Positions 23,921-33,196 of a stretch of DNA of 64,000 bases are shown piece after piece (positions within the stretch are counted from its first letter, which is position 1; each line of letters opens with the position of its first letter). Location of the stretch: positions 1 through 64,000 of the forward strand of contig CAVZQP010000004.1 in the NCBI GenBank assembly GCA_963777485.1. The letters are read 5' to 3'. Position numbers and translations under genes: made by a program. The DNA comes from Bog-473 sp963777485. GTDB taxonomy: Bacteria > Actinomycetota > Acidimicrobiia > Acidimicrobiales > RAAP-2. The notes under the pieces are model-generated. The model was not told the origin of the DNA, made no database searches, and saw nothing but the letters and a program-made list of their open reading frames with translations.

Positions 23921-25546
23921 ATGGTGGAACGGTTCGGTGGTCGGCGCGGGCTGCGCCGGGTCCGGCTCCTCGGAGCCGCGCTGCTCCCCGTCACGGCGGC
24001 GCTCGTTCTCAGTGCGACGCCCGCGGCGGCGCAGCTGGCCACGTCGGCGACGGTGAGCGTCAGCCCGACTGTCGTGACCTACGGCACGTCCGTGACCTAC
24101 ACGATGACCGTCACGGCTGGGGTGACGGGGGTCACGTCCGGGACGGTGACCTTTGTTTGGGGCAACACCTTCTTGTGCGGGACCAACACGCCGGGCTCCG
24201 GTGGGACGTTCACCTGCAACTCGACGAACGCGCCGGGCGGAGTCGACACGATCACGGGCATCTACGTCGACGGTGGCACGTACGACAACACGTCGGCTAC
24301 GACGGGATCCGATCCGAACAATTGCGGCTCGGGCGGGCAGCCGACGTGTCCTCTCACCGTCAACGTCACTCCGCCGAACGCACCGGCCGGGGCGACCCAG
24401 TCCGCCAGCAACGCCGGCACGGATCACTCCGCGGCATTCAACACGACCTCCGGAGAGTTGATCGTCCAGGCCAACGGCGCCGGCGCGGTGACCGTGGCGA
24501 ACTACGGGTCGAATCCGACTTCGAGCAGACCCGTGGGAGGCACGGGCACGTACGACGACGTCGCCATCGGCACTGGTTCGAGCTTCTCGAGCGTGCTCAT
24601 CGCGGTGTGCGACTACGGGTCCGCTAAATCGCTTCAGTGGTATGACACAGCGACTTCGAGCTGGGTGGAGTTCTCGGCGCAATCGAGGAACATCACCTGC
24701 CTCTTCGCTCAGGTGTCCGGAGTGACTTCTCCGTCGCTCACCCAGCTGGTAGGCACGCCGATCGCGGCATCGGTCCTGACGCCGCCCTCTTCGCCGCAGG
24801 GCTATTGGCTCGTGGCGCGGGATGGCGGCATCTTCTCCTACAACCGGCCGTTCTTCGGATCGACGGGCAGCATCGTGCTCAACAAGCCGATCGTCGGGAT
24901 GGCAACGACCAACGATGAGAAGGGGTACTGGATGGTCGGAGCCGACGGCGGGATCTTCGCCTTCGGCGACGCGCCCTACGTGGGCTCGCTGCCCGCCCGG
25001 CACATCAATGTGTCGAACATCGTGACGATGGTGAGCGACCCTTCGACTGACGGGTACTACATCATCGGGTCGGACGGATCGGTCTGGAACTTCAACGCTC
25101 CGCAGGTCGGTGATCTGCCCTTCTTCGGAATCCACGTCAACAACATCGTCGGTGCGGCCCTGACTCCTTCCGACAAGGGCATGTACCTGGCGGGAGCAGA
25201 CGGCAAGGTGTACGTGCTGCTGGGCGATGGCCACTTCCAGGGCGACGCCTCGAGCATCCCGCTCAACGCGCCGATCGTCGGCATGTCGGTGGATCCGGTC
25301 ACCGGGGGCTATTGGCTCCTCGGTAAGGACGGCGGGGTCTTCAGCTACGGCGCCCCCTTCTACGGCTCGACCGGCGCACTGCGTCTGAACCAGCCGGTCA
25401 TCGCGATGTCGCCCACGGGCGACGGTGGCGGGTATTGGTTCACTGCGCTCGATGGAGGCGTCTTCTCCTACGGTGACGCCCAATTCTGGGGCTCGACGGG
25501 AGCCATCCACCTGAACCAGCCCGTCATCGGGATGTCAGGCTCCTGA
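23921..25546 (+). CDS. Secreted protein with Ig-like domain and GYW-type propeller repeats
   Basis: 541 residues. Signal peptide (VRLLGAALLPVTAALVLSA, cleavage near AAAQLA). Residues about 40-130 form a bacterial Ig-like domain (VSVSPTVVTYGTSVTYTMTV). From about 285 there are six roughly 42-residue repeats of the type GYWLVARDGGIFSYNRPFFG with STG..LNKPIVGM, predicted to fold as a beta-propeller. Such repeats are frequent in Acidimicrobiia secreted proteins. The middle repeats are more divergent. No catalytic domain is seen; a surface or adhesion role is possible. It converges on the WYL regulator with a 12-base overlap. Confidence 0.85.
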   Translation: MVERFGGRRGLRRVRLLGAALLPVTAALVLSATPAAAQLATSATVSVSPTVVTYGTSVTYTMTVTAGVTGVTSGTVTFVWGNTFLCGTNTPGSGGTFTCNSTNAPGGVDTITGIYVDGGTYDNTSATTGSDPNNCGSGGQPTCPLTVNVTPPNAPAGATQSASNAGTDHSAAFNTTSGELIVQANGAGAVTVANYGSNPTSSRPVGGTGTYDDVAIGTGSSFSSVLIAVCDYGSAKSLQWYDTATSSWVEFSAQSRNITCLFAQVSGVTSPSLTQLVGTPIAASVLTPPSSPQGYWLVARDGGIFSYNRPFFGSTGSIVLNKPIVGMATTNDEKGYWMVGADGGIFAFGDAPYVGSLPARHINVSNIVTMVSDPSTDGYYIIGSDGSVWNFNAPQVGDLPFFGIHVNNIVGAALTPSDKGMYLAGADGKVYVLLGDGHFQGDASSIPLNAPIVGMSVDPVTGGYWLLGKDGGVFSYGAPFYGSTGALRLNQPVIAMSPTGDGGGYWFTALDGGVFSYGDAQFWGSTGAIHLNQPVIGMSGS

Positions 25547-26491
25547 ACCTTGCGACGCGTGGCGCCGCACGAGGCCCTGCCCTATGTCGGCCAGATGCTC
25601 ACGGACGGCGGTAGGCGAGACGACTTCGACCGCATCGGCGAAACCCGAAAGCTCGCGTGCCATCGTCAACTCGGACTGGGCGCGCACGTCGACCACGACG
25701 CGTCCCGAGCCGTCCGGTGATGGCTCGCCCACGCGATTCCCGAACATCCAGCGCAGCACGTCGAGCGTCACCTCGTCCGTGCGCAGTGTCACGGTGACCG
25801 GTGTGCGCTGTGCGTCGACGCCGGTCACGATCGACCGCCATGCTTCCGACAGGTCGAAGTCCACGGGACGCTCGACCGGCCGATCCGTCGCGGCGACCGA
25901 GCGCACCCGGCTCACGCGGAAGGTCCGCTGACCGGCGGCAGTGCCGGCGACGAGGTACCACGTACCGTTCTTCACAACGAGGCCGAGTGGATGGATTGTC
26001 CGCAACGAGACGTCTCCGTCGCGGCGCCGGTAACCCAACTCCACCTGAACTCCCTCGATCACAGCGCGCTGGAGTGCCTCGAGATGGAAGGGCGTCGTGG
26101 GCTCTTCGTGGTCCCAGCTGGCCGGGTCGCGCATGACGGCGCCCGCAGCTGCCTCGGCCTGTGGCCGGAACGTGGCCGGCAACGCGCGCACGAGCTTGCG
26201 CAGCGCCGCCCGCACTTCCGTGGTGGCTGCCGCCGGTCCGGCGACGAGGAAGAGCGCGCGCGTCTCATCCGCAGTCAGGCCGCTGAGGTCGGTCCGCGCC
26301 CCGCCGACGAGCTCCCATCCGCCACCACGTCCGGGTTGTGAGTACACCGGGACGCCGGCCATGGCGAGACCCTCGAGGTCCCGGCGAGCGGTGCGTTCGC
26401 TGACCTCGAGCTCCTGGGCCAGCTCGGCCGCGGTGACTCGGCCCCTGGACTGCAGCACCAGCAGGGCCGCAACGAGTCGGTCGGCGCGCAC
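25535..26491 (-). CDS. YafY-type HTH/WYL-domain regulator
   Basis: 318 residues from GTG 26491. An N-terminal DeoR-like winged helix (AELAQELEVSERTARRDLEG) is followed by a WYL domain at about 145-225 (GTWYLVAGTAAGQRTFRVSR), a ligand-sensing module common in actinobacterial regulators. The C-terminal WCX-type extension is also present. It diverges from the DsbA-family gene (60 bases) and may control it. Confidence 0.9.
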   Translation of the reverse strand: MRADRLVAALLVLQSRGRVTAAELAQELEVSERTARRDLEGLAMAGVPVYSQPGRGGGWELVGGARTDLSGLTADETRALFLVAGPAAATTEVRAALRKLVRALPATFRPQAEAAAGAVMRDPASWDHEEPTTPFHLEALQRAVIEGVQVELGYRRRDGDVSLRTIHPLGLVVKNGTWYLVAGTAAGQRTFRVSRVRSVAATDRPVERPVDFDLSEAWRSIVTGVDAQRTPVTVTLRTDEVTLDVLRWMFGNRVGEPSPDGSGRVVVDVRAQSELTMARELSGFADAVEVVSPTAVREHLADIGQGLVRRHASQGSGA

Positions 26492-26551
26492 ACTTCCAGT
26501 CTGGCGCGTAAAGCGGCCAGGTGATGGCCAGTTTTCCGAGGCGCCGATAGG

Positions 26552-27202
26552 GTGGCCACGGTGGAGGTCCAGGTCTGGTCTGACTTCGCGTGCCCGTGGT
26601 GCGCACTCGGGCTGGCCCGCCTCGACATCGCCCGGCGCGAGTTCGAGCACGGTGACGAAGTCCGTGTCGTGCACCGCTCGTACGAACTCCGGCCCCGGGC
26701 TCCGTCGAGCCGCGAATTGACCATGGTCGACGCGGTCGCCGCCAAATACGGCACGACGGCCGAGCGGGTGCGCGCACGCTACGAGCACCTGGCTGCGCTC
26801 GGGCGGGAGGTCGGCCTGGTGTTCGACTTCGACCGGGTGAGGCTCGGAAGCACGTTCGACGCCCACCGGCTGGCGCAGGCCGCCCGCGGCACCCCCAGCG
26901 AAGACTCGTTGCTCCGGGGTCTGTTCCGTGCCTACTTCACCGAAGGGCAGCTGCTCTCCGATCACGGCGTTCTGCGCGAGGCCGCCGCAGGGGCCGGGCT
27001 CGATGATGACGTCACCGACAACGTCCTCTCCGGCGACCTCTATGGCCGCGAGGTCCGGATCGACGAGGCCCAAGCCCAGGAGCTGGACGTGACCGGAGTG
27101 CCGTTCTTCTTGATCAACGGGTCCTGGCCGATTCCCGGCGCCCAAGATGTCGAGACGCTTGTGACCGTGCTCGGCCGGGCCTGGTCCCGGCTAGAGCATT
27201 GA
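26552..27202 (+). CDS. FrnE-like DsbA-family oxidoreductase
   Basis: 216 residues from GTG 26552. Thioredoxin-fold active site CPWC at about 15-18 (WSDFACPWCALG), a long helical insertion, and the cis-Pro segment in DVTGVPFFLING. No signal peptide, so it acts in the cytoplasm like FrnE/2-hydroxychromene-isomerase-type DsbA proteins. It overlaps the convergent PLP decarboxylase gene by 12 bases. Confidence 0.9.
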   Translation: MATVEVQVWSDFACPWCALGLARLDIARREFEHGDEVRVVHRSYELRPRAPSSRELTMVDAVAAKYGTTAERVRARYEHLAALGREVGLVFDFDRVRLGSTFDAHRLAQAARGTPSEDSLLRGLFRAYFTEGQLLSDHGVLREAAAGAGLDDDVTDNVLSGDLYGREVRIDEAQAQELDVTGVPFFLINGSWPIPGAQDVETLVTVLGRAWSRLEH

Positions 27203-28555
27203 TGCCAGGATCTCGTCGATCATCTCCGCCGTCGTGTTTGGGTGCAGGAAGGCGAGACGTGCGACCGTCTCGCCTTCCCAGTTGGTCGGCGTGACGAACC
27301 CGATCTGGTCGTGGAGCAGGCGAGCGGACCAGGCGTCGTAGTCCAGCTTCGCCCAGCCGAGACGACGGAAGAGGACGATGGAAAGCCCCCGATCGCGCAC
27401 CAGCTCGACATGGGGTGCCGCGGCGATACGTTCTGCGGCCAGCTGCGCGATCGCGAGGCCGGCTTCGACCGCGTCACAGTATGCGTCCAGGCCGTTCACG
27501 GCCATGGAGAACCACAAGGGCAACCCGCGAGCACGCCTGGTGAGGTGGAAGGCGTAGTCGCTGGGGTTCCACTCCTCGGGGTTCTCGGTGTGCAGCACCT
27601 CGAGGTACTGCGCGTCCTGCGTATGCACCGCCTTGGCCAGGTTGGGCTGTCGGTAGAGCAACGCTGCGCAGTCGAATGGCGCAAACAGCCACTTGTGGGG
27701 GTCGACGATGAACGAGTCGGCGCGGTCGAATCCGGCGAAGGTCTTCCGCGTCGACGGTGCGAAGAGAGCCGCCGCTCCTCCGTAAGCGCCGTCGATGTGG
27801 AACCACAGCGAATGCTCCGCGGCGACAGCGGCCACTCCGTCGAGGTCGTCCACGATCCCGGCGTTGGTCGTCCCAGCGGTGGCGACCACACCGATGACGT
27901 CGTCTCGCCGCAGGTCGGTGCGCAAGGTGGCCGCAAGTGCATCGCCAGTCAATCGGTGGTCCAACGTCGGCACCGTGAGCGCACCCACGCCGAGCACGTG
28001 GAGGGCCTTGCCGACGGACGAGTGCGCGTCCTCACTGGTGGCGACGAGGGGGCGCTCCGGCGCAGCCGCCCCTCGCCGGAATGCAGCCGTGTCGCGGGCC
28101 ACCATCAGGGCGGAAAGGTTTCCTGCGGAACCTCCCGCCACGAAACAGCCTCCGGCACCTTCGGGGAACCCCGCCCGTTGGGCCAGGACCCTGAGTGCCT
28201 GGTTTTCTGCGACCACGACGCCGGCCGCCTCGAGCCACGACGTGCCGTGCAGGGAAGCGCACGATATGAACATGTCGAAGAGCAGCGAAGCCTTGGTGGG
28301 CGCCGCCGGGATGAAGGAGAGGAATCGCGGGCTGTCGCAGGAAACGACCGCAGTGGACAGCTTTTCGACGAAGAGCTTGAGCACGTCGGCCGCGTCGTTG
28401 CCCTCGGGGCGCATCAGTCCAGCGAGCTCCTGGTCGAGCGATTCGACCAGGCCGCCGAAGTCCAGGGCTACCGGGTCCAGGGAAAGGCGCTCCCGGCACG
28501 CGGCAACGATCAGATCCGTCATCGCCCCGTCGTAGCGGAACATCGCGTTCGCCAT
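27191..28555 (-). CDS. Group II PLP-dependent decarboxylase
   Basis: 454 residues from ATG 28555. PLP features: GGSAGNLSALMVARD, HSSVGKALHVLG, HIDGAYGGAA (Asp holding the pyridine N) and DPHKWLFAPFD with the Schiff-base Lys. The closest type is aromatic-L-amino-acid/glutamate decarboxylase-like, but substrate cannot be read from the sequence. Its ATG overlaps the larC stop by one base (TGATG), so it is coupled to the nickel-pincer cofactor genes. Confidence 0.88.
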   Translation of the reverse strand: MANAMFRYDGAMTDLIVAACRERLSLDPVALDFGGLVESLDQELAGLMRPEGNDAADVLKLFVEKLSTAVVSCDSPRFLSFIPAAPTKASLLFDMFISCASLHGTSWLEAAGVVVAENQALRVLAQRAGFPEGAGGCFVAGGSAGNLSALMVARDTAAFRRGAAAPERPLVATSEDAHSSVGKALHVLGVGALTVPTLDHRLTGDALAATLRTDLRRDDVIGVVATAGTTNAGIVDDLDGVAAVAAEHSLWFHIDGAYGGAAALFAPSTRKTFAGFDRADSFIVDPHKWLFAPFDCAALLYRQPNLAKAVHTQDAQYLEVLHTENPEEWNPSDYAFHLTRRARGLPLWFSMAVNGLDAYCDAVEAGLAIAQLAAERIAAAPHVELVRDRGLSIVLFRRLGWAKLDYDAWSARLLHDQIGFVTPTNWEGETVARLAFLHPNTTAEMIDEILASML

Positions 28556-29769
28556 CAGGCGGGGGAGGGGTGGGGACCTGGAGGGCGATGGTGCTCGGCG
28601 CGCCACGCCTCCTCCGCCCTGCTGGCTACCTCGTGCAACGGCGCTCCCGTCTTCGCCGCAGCCAGTGCGACGTCGTCGAATTCCGGCTTGGCGCGGCCGC
28701 TGGAGACCTTCATCCTGATGGTGATCCCGTCGATGACCACCGTCGTCATCTCTCGGGCGACCGGCCACCGCTCCGTCGGCATGGCGCGGATTCCCATCGT
28801 GCCGGTCGCACGTGCGATCTCGCGCCGGAGCACTTCGACCTGCGTGGCCTCGGCAAGGACGTGGAGCACGTGTCCAGGCCGGCCCTTCTTCATGGTGACC
28901 GAGCTCACCCACGCATCCAGCGCGCCAGCCTCGAGTGCGGCCCCGACCGCGTACCCCAGCTGTTCGCCCGTGACGTCATCGAGGTTGGTCTCGAGTACCA
29001 GTGCCGGCTGGCCTGATCCCACGACAGGCTCCACCCGCCGTCCTATTACCACCTGGGTGCAGTTGGGCAGCTCGGGCAGCTCTCCTGCCCCGCCACCGAA
29101 GCCTGATGCCGTGATCGTCATGTCGGGCATGGGCCCAAACGACGTACACAGCGCGGCCAATATCGCAGCACCGGTCGGCGTTGTGAGCTCCAGGCTGACG
29201 TCACGGCCGTACGTCGGCACGTCCTCGAGCAAGCGCACCGTTGCCGGTGCGGGGTTGGGCAGCCACCCGTGGGCGCTGCGCACGGTTCCCGAGCCGGTGG
29301 CCACGGCCGAGGCGGTGACGGTGTCGACACCGAGTACTTCGAGGGCGGCAGCGGTCCCGACGATGTCGATGACGGCGTCGTGTCCACCGACCTCGTGAAA
29401 GTGCACTTGGTCGAGCGGCCGACGGTGGAGAGCGGATTCGACGCTGGCGAGCGCGTGAAAGACACGGAGCGCCCGGTCGGTCACCCTCTGAGGGAGCGCG
29501 GCGTCTTCGATCAGCGCACTGATGGCGCCGTGGGTGCGCACCACGACGTCGTCGCCACTGACGATGGCCCGGGTGCAAGCGATGCCTCCCCGCAACGCTT
29601 CCTCAAAGCCGAGGTCCCAGCCGGGGAGGGCGAGCCGGTCCAGAAGGGTTCGGACCTCATCGGCGTCCGCTCCGGCGTCGACGAGGGAGCCCAGGGCCAT
29701 GTCGCCGGCGATCCCGGCGAAGCAGTGGAACCACGCCACCGCATCCGTGGCGGGGCCGGTATCGCTCAC
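28555..29769 (-). CDS. larC: LarC, nickel-insertion enzyme of nickel-pincer cofactor synthesis
   Basis: 404 residues from GTG 29769, overlapping the larB stop (GTGA). FHCFAGIAGDMALGSLVDAG at the start, then VHFHEVGGHDAVIDIVGTAA and ETNLDDVTGEQLGYAVG are the conserved segments of the LarC family (formerly DUF111). LarC inserts nickel into the pincer nucleotide in a CTP-dependent reaction. In L. plantarum it needs a ribosomal frameshift (LarC1/LarC2), but here it is one continuous reading frame. The operon order is larB, larC, PLP decarboxylase. Confidence 0.92.
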   Translation of the reverse strand: MSDTGPATDAVAWFHCFAGIAGDMALGSLVDAGADADEVRTLLDRLALPGWDLGFEEALRGGIACTRAIVSGDDVVVRTHGAISALIEDAALPQRVTDRALRVFHALASVESALHRRPLDQVHFHEVGGHDAVIDIVGTAAALEVLGVDTVTASAVATGSGTVRSAHGWLPNPAPATVRLLEDVPTYGRDVSLELTTPTGAAILAALCTSFGPMPDMTITASGFGGGAGELPELPNCTQVVIGRRVEPVVGSGQPALVLETNLDDVTGEQLGYAVGAALEAGALDAWVSSVTMKKGRPGHVLHVLAEATQVEVLRREIARATGTMGIRAMPTERWPVAREMTTVVIDGITIRMKVSSGRAKPEFDDVALAAAKTGAPLHEVASRAEEAWRAEHHRPPGPHPSPA

Positions 29770-30527
29770 GGGAGGAGCCGAGCGACGGCGCATGCAGCGC
29801 CGTATCCGTTGTCGATGCCGACGACCGTGATGCCCGAGGAGCAGGCGGACAACATGCTGAGCAGAGCGGTGACCCCTTCGAGGGCTGCCCCGTATCCCGT
29901 GCTGGTGGGCACCGCGACGACTGGTGCGGGTGTCAGGCCGCCGATGACACTGGCGAGCGCGCCCTCCATTCCGGCGATCACGACCACGGCTTCCGCTTCA
30001 GCCAGCGAGTCGACTTCCGCCAAGAGGCGGTGCAATCCCGCGACGCCGCAATCGCACAGGAGCGTCGGTGCGAAGCCGAGTGCCTCGAGGACCGCCTGAC
30101 ACTCCGCCGCCACCGGCAGGTCGGAAGTGCCAGCGGTCACGACGATGACGCGTCCGGCCCGCGAGGAGCTGGGACGGAAGACGAGGGTGGCAGGGCCGCC
30201 TTCTTCGGTGACGGCGCCCGGGCCGAAGCCGGCCGCGACGCCGGCCGCCGACGCCGCCTTGACCTGGTCATCGGTGGCCCGGGTGAGCAGGACGGGCGAA
30301 TCGGTGCCGGCCAAGAGTTCCCCGACGACCGCAGCGCACTGCTCGGGCGTCTTGCCCGGCCCGTAGACGGCTTCGGGGAGGCCGAGCCGAAGGTCGCGAT
30401 GGTGGTCCACCCGGGCGAAGCCCAGGTCGGCAAAGGGGAGGCGCCGCAGCTGGCGCACCGCATCATCGGGCGCGCAACGGCCCGTGGCGACGTCGTCGAT
30501 GAGCGCACGCAGTGAGGAATCGTCCAT
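29766..30527 (-). CDS. larB: LarB, pyridinium carboxylase/hydrolase of nickel-pincer cofactor synthesis
   Basis: 253 residues from ATG 30527. The C-terminal half resembles PurE/AIR carboxylase (VVTAGTSDLPVAAECQAVLE, VVVIAGMEGALASVIGGLTP, AVPTSTGYGAALEGVTALLS), and the N-terminal part has FADLGFARVDHHRDLRLGLP, typical of LarB. LarB carboxylates nicotinic acid adenine dinucleotide and removes AMP. Its start is only 23 bases from the divergent pheA start, so their promoters must overlap the opposite genes. Confidence 0.92.
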   Translation of the reverse strand: MDDSSLRALIDDVATGRCAPDDAVRQLRRLPFADLGFARVDHHRDLRLGLPEAVYGPGKTPEQCAAVVGELLAGTDSPVLLTRATDDQVKAASAAGVAAGFGPGAVTEEGGPATLVFRPSSSRAGRVIVVTAGTSDLPVAAECQAVLEALGFAPTLLCDCGVAGLHRLLAEVDSLAEAEAVVVIAGMEGALASVIGGLTPAPVVAVPTSTGYGAALEGVTALLSMLSACSSGITVVGIDNGYGAACAVARLLP

Positions 30528-30550
30528 GACCTGCTCTATCCTGCCCAACC

Positions 30551-31483
30551 GTGAACCCGCCTGCGACATCGCTCGCCTATTTCGGCCCGGAGGCCACATT
30601 CACGCAGGAAGCTCTTCTGGCCGAGCCCGATCTGGCAGCGGCCGACCTGAGGCCGCTGCCCTCGATCACCTCCGTGCTCGATGCCGTCGCCCGGGGCGAG
30701 GTCGACGGTGGGTTCGTGCCGATCGAGAACGCGATCGAGGGCACGGTGAGCGCCACGATCGACGGCCTGATCCACGACGTGGACCTGCACATCCAGCGAG
30801 AGGTGGTCATGGACATCCACCTGCACCTCATGGCTCCGGCCGGAACCGCGTTGGCTGATGTCCGCACCGTTTCGTCGTATCCACATGCTTTGGCCCAGTG
30901 CCAGAAGTTCCTCGCCAGGACGCTGCCCGCCGCCGAGCAGAGAGCGGCGAACTCCACGGCCGATGCGGCCAGAGTGCTCGGCGAATCGCGGTCGCCCGAC
31001 GGCGCCGCGATCGCACCCCGGCTCGCAGCCGAGCGCTACGGACTCTCAGTTCTCGTCGAGGACGTCGAGGATCATCCCGACAACCAGACCCGGTTCGTAT
31101 TGGTGGCACGGACGACGGTGCCGAAACCCACGGGTCACGACAAGACGAGCATCGTCTGCTTCCAGCGGGCGGACCATCCGGGAAGCCTGCACGGGATCCT
31201 CGGTCAGTTCGCCGCACGCAACATCAACCTGACGAAAATCGAGTCGCGCCCGACCAAGCAGGCGCTCGGCGACTACTGCTTCGTGATCGATCTCTCGGGG
31301 CATGTCGGAGACGAGGTGGTAGCCGACTGCCTGCGCGACCTGCATGCCGGGCTCGCTGGTGTGAAGTTCCTGGGCTCGTATCCCGCCGCGGGCGAGCACG
31401 GGCCCGAGCAGCGCCGTCAGGCGGACGCAGCGTGGCAGGCTGCCGACGACTGGCTCCTCGGATTGCGGTCAGCCATCGAATAA
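30551..31483 (+). CDS. pheA: Prephenate dehydratase
   Basis: 310 residues from GTG 30551. The catalytic domain has AYFGPEATFTQEALL, FVPIENAIEGTVSATIDGL and the conserved NQTRF motif (DNQTRFVLVAR) with the catalytic Thr-Arg. A C-terminal ACT domain (GSLHGILGQFAARNINLTKI, ESRP) gives feedback control by phenylalanine. It makes phenylpyruvate in phenylalanine synthesis. It is a monofunctional protein without chorismate mutase, as usual in actinobacteria. Confidence 0.95.
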   Translation: MNPPATSLAYFGPEATFTQEALLAEPDLAAADLRPLPSITSVLDAVARGEVDGGFVPIENAIEGTVSATIDGLIHDVDLHIQREVVMDIHLHLMAPAGTALADVRTVSSYPHALAQCQKFLARTLPAAEQRAANSTADAARVLGESRSPDGAAIAPRLAAERYGLSVLVEDVEDHPDNQTRFVLVARTTVPKPTGHDKTSIVCFQRADHPGSLHGILGQFAARNINLTKIESRPTKQALGDYCFVIDLSGHVGDEVVADCLRDLHAGLAGVKFLGSYPAAGEHGPEQRRQADAAWQAADDWLLGLRSAIE

Positions 31484-31556
31484 CCACACTGTGTCCGAGC
31501 CGGCGCCGACGAGACCTCCGTAAGGCGGCGCTGGTACTCTGCCGCCGGGAGGGCAG

Positions 31557-32705
31557 ATGGCGTTGCCGATCATCGACGTCGACCAGCATCTTTTCGAGTC
31601 GAGGACCACCTGGTCCGAATTCATCGAACCCGCGCACCGGGCCGATGCGTTGTCGATCACCGACGACCAAGGTGGGTGGCCGTGGTTGACCTGGCGGGAC
31701 GAACGCCTCACGCCGCTGGAGGTGCCGATCCCTGAGCGGTCGTCGCTCATCGGTGACGACCGTCTCCGCCGCCTCCGGGGCGACCCGGCTCCTGCGTCCT
31801 TCGAGGAGTTGATTCCGGACACGTACCGGTCCGCGGGCGCACGGCTGGCTTCGCTCGACGAGTTCGGGTTGGATGCGGCGGTCATGTTCCCGAACTACGG
31901 ACTCCTCTGGGAACAACGACTGGCATCCGACCGCTCCGCACAGCGGGCGAACGCTCGCGCCTACAACCGATTCGTAGCCGGCGTGTGCGCCGACGGTGCG
32001 GATCGCCTCTTCGCGGTCGCGCACGTCATGCTCCATGACCCCGAGTGGGCGGTCGAGGAAATAGCCCGGGTGCGGGCCGAAGGTGTTCGAATGGCGATGA
32101 TCGCCCCGGCACCGGTGGACGGCAAGCCGCTGTCCCACGCCGACTTCGATCCGGTCTGGGCCGCCTTCAGCGACCACGGTGTGGCCCCGGTGTTCCACGT
32201 CTCCGAATTCGAGAGCCCGCTGCATCCGGCATGGCGACAGGGCGAACCTGAGGACGGCGAGCGCCTTTTCGACTCGATCTTCTTGTACCTGGCTCCGGCG
32301 GTTGCCCTCGCAGATCTGATCCTGAACGGGACCCTGGAGCGATTTCCGGCACTGCGCGTCGGCGTCGTCGAGCTCACGGCCAGCTGGGTGCCCCACTTCC
32401 TTCTCCATATCGACGGCGCCTCGGACTTCTATGCGCTGCGGCACGGCGAGCCGTACCGTCGTCTTGCCGCGCGGCCATCCGAGTACTTCCTGCGGCAGGT
32501 GCGGGTGGCGGCGCTGCCTTACGAGATGCCGAATCGTCTCGTGCCGGGGGTCGGGAACGACACGTTCATGATCGGAAGCGATTGGCCGCACGCCGAAGGG
32601 GTGGCGGACCCCATGGCGGCAGCCGAGCGAGCCGTCGCCGGGTTGACCGGGACGGCGCGTTCGAACATCTTGGGAGCCAACGCGTCGTGGCTCCTCGGAC
32701 TGTGA
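31557..32705 (+). CDS. Amidohydrolase-2 family metal hydrolase/decarboxylase
   Basis: 382 residues, ATG 31557 with GGGAGGG. Metal-binding patterns: IIDVDQHLFE at the N-terminus (D-x-H), the His in PVFHVSEFESP and GSDWPHAEG (Asp and His) near the C-terminus. The family includes aromatic acid decarboxylases (ACMSD-type) and hydrolases. It is the first gene of a coupled three-gene set with two VOC proteins (GTGA and TGATG overlaps), suggesting a small catabolic route for an aromatic or related compound. Confidence 0.85.
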   Translation: MALPIIDVDQHLFESRTTWSEFIEPAHRADALSITDDQGGWPWLTWRDERLTPLEVPIPERSSLIGDDRLRRLRGDPAPASFEELIPDTYRSAGARLASLDEFGLDAAVMFPNYGLLWEQRLASDRSAQRANARAYNRFVAGVCADGADRLFAVAHVMLHDPEWAVEEIARVRAEGVRMAMIAPAPVDGKPLSHADFDPVWAAFSDHGVAPVFHVSEFESPLHPAWRQGEPEDGERLFDSIFLYLAPAVALADLILNGTLERFPALRVGVVELTASWVPHFLLHIDGASDFYALRHGEPYRRLAARPSEYFLRQVRVAALPYEMPNRLVPGVGNDTFMIGSDWPHAEGVADPMAAAERAVAGLTGTARSNILGANASWLLGL

Positions 32706-33196
32706 CCATCGACCTCGAGGCGGCGGCCGCTGAGAGGGAGCGGCTTCGCACGAAGTACCTGCAGATACCGGCTGTGCGACCGAAGTCGACCGCACAAGGC
32801 GTGCATCACCTTGCGCTCTTGTGTTCCGACGTCGAACGGACGATCTGCTTTTACCAAGAACTCCTGGGATTTCCGCTGGTCGAACTCTTCGAGAACCGGG
32901 ACTACAACGGATCGACCCATCTCTTTTTCGACCTTGGGCACGACAACACCCTCGCGTTCTTCGATTTCCCCGACCTTGGCCTCGGTCCGTACGCCGAGGT
33001 ATTGGGCGGCTTCCACCATCTCGCAATTTCGGTGACCCGGGAGCAGTGGGAGGCGGCGCGGCGGCGACTGGACGACGCCGGTATCGAGACGCAGATCGAG
33101 AGCCACGTCTCGCTGTACTTCTCCGATCCCGATGGCGTACGGCTCGAACTGATCGCCGAAGACCTCGGCTCGCTCTACGGCACGCCGCTGCACTGA
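32702..33196 (+). CDS. VOC-superfamily protein (glyoxalase/extradiol dioxygenase fold)
   Basis: 164 residues from GTG 32702. VHHLALLCSDVERTICFYQE is the opening of a VOC module with a His ligand, and GFHHLAISV with YFSDPDGVRLELIAED gives the second half. It is coupled to the amidohydrolase gene in front and to a second VOC gene behind. Metal ligands H and E are present, so an active dioxygenase or isomerase is possible; substrate unknown. Confidence 0.85.
   Translation: MTIDLEAAAAERERLRTKYLQIPAVRPKSTAQGVHHLALLCSDVERTICFYQELLGFPLVELFENRDYNGSTHLFFDLGHDNTLAFFDFPDLGLGPYAEVLGGFHHLAISVTREQWEAARRRLDDAGIETQIESHVSLYFSDPDGVRLELIAEDLGSLYGTPLH

Noticed and set aside
27242..29398. 718-codon plus-strand frame opposite the PLP decarboxylase and larC
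   Set aside because: The minus-strand genes have clear catalytic motifs; the plus frame has none.
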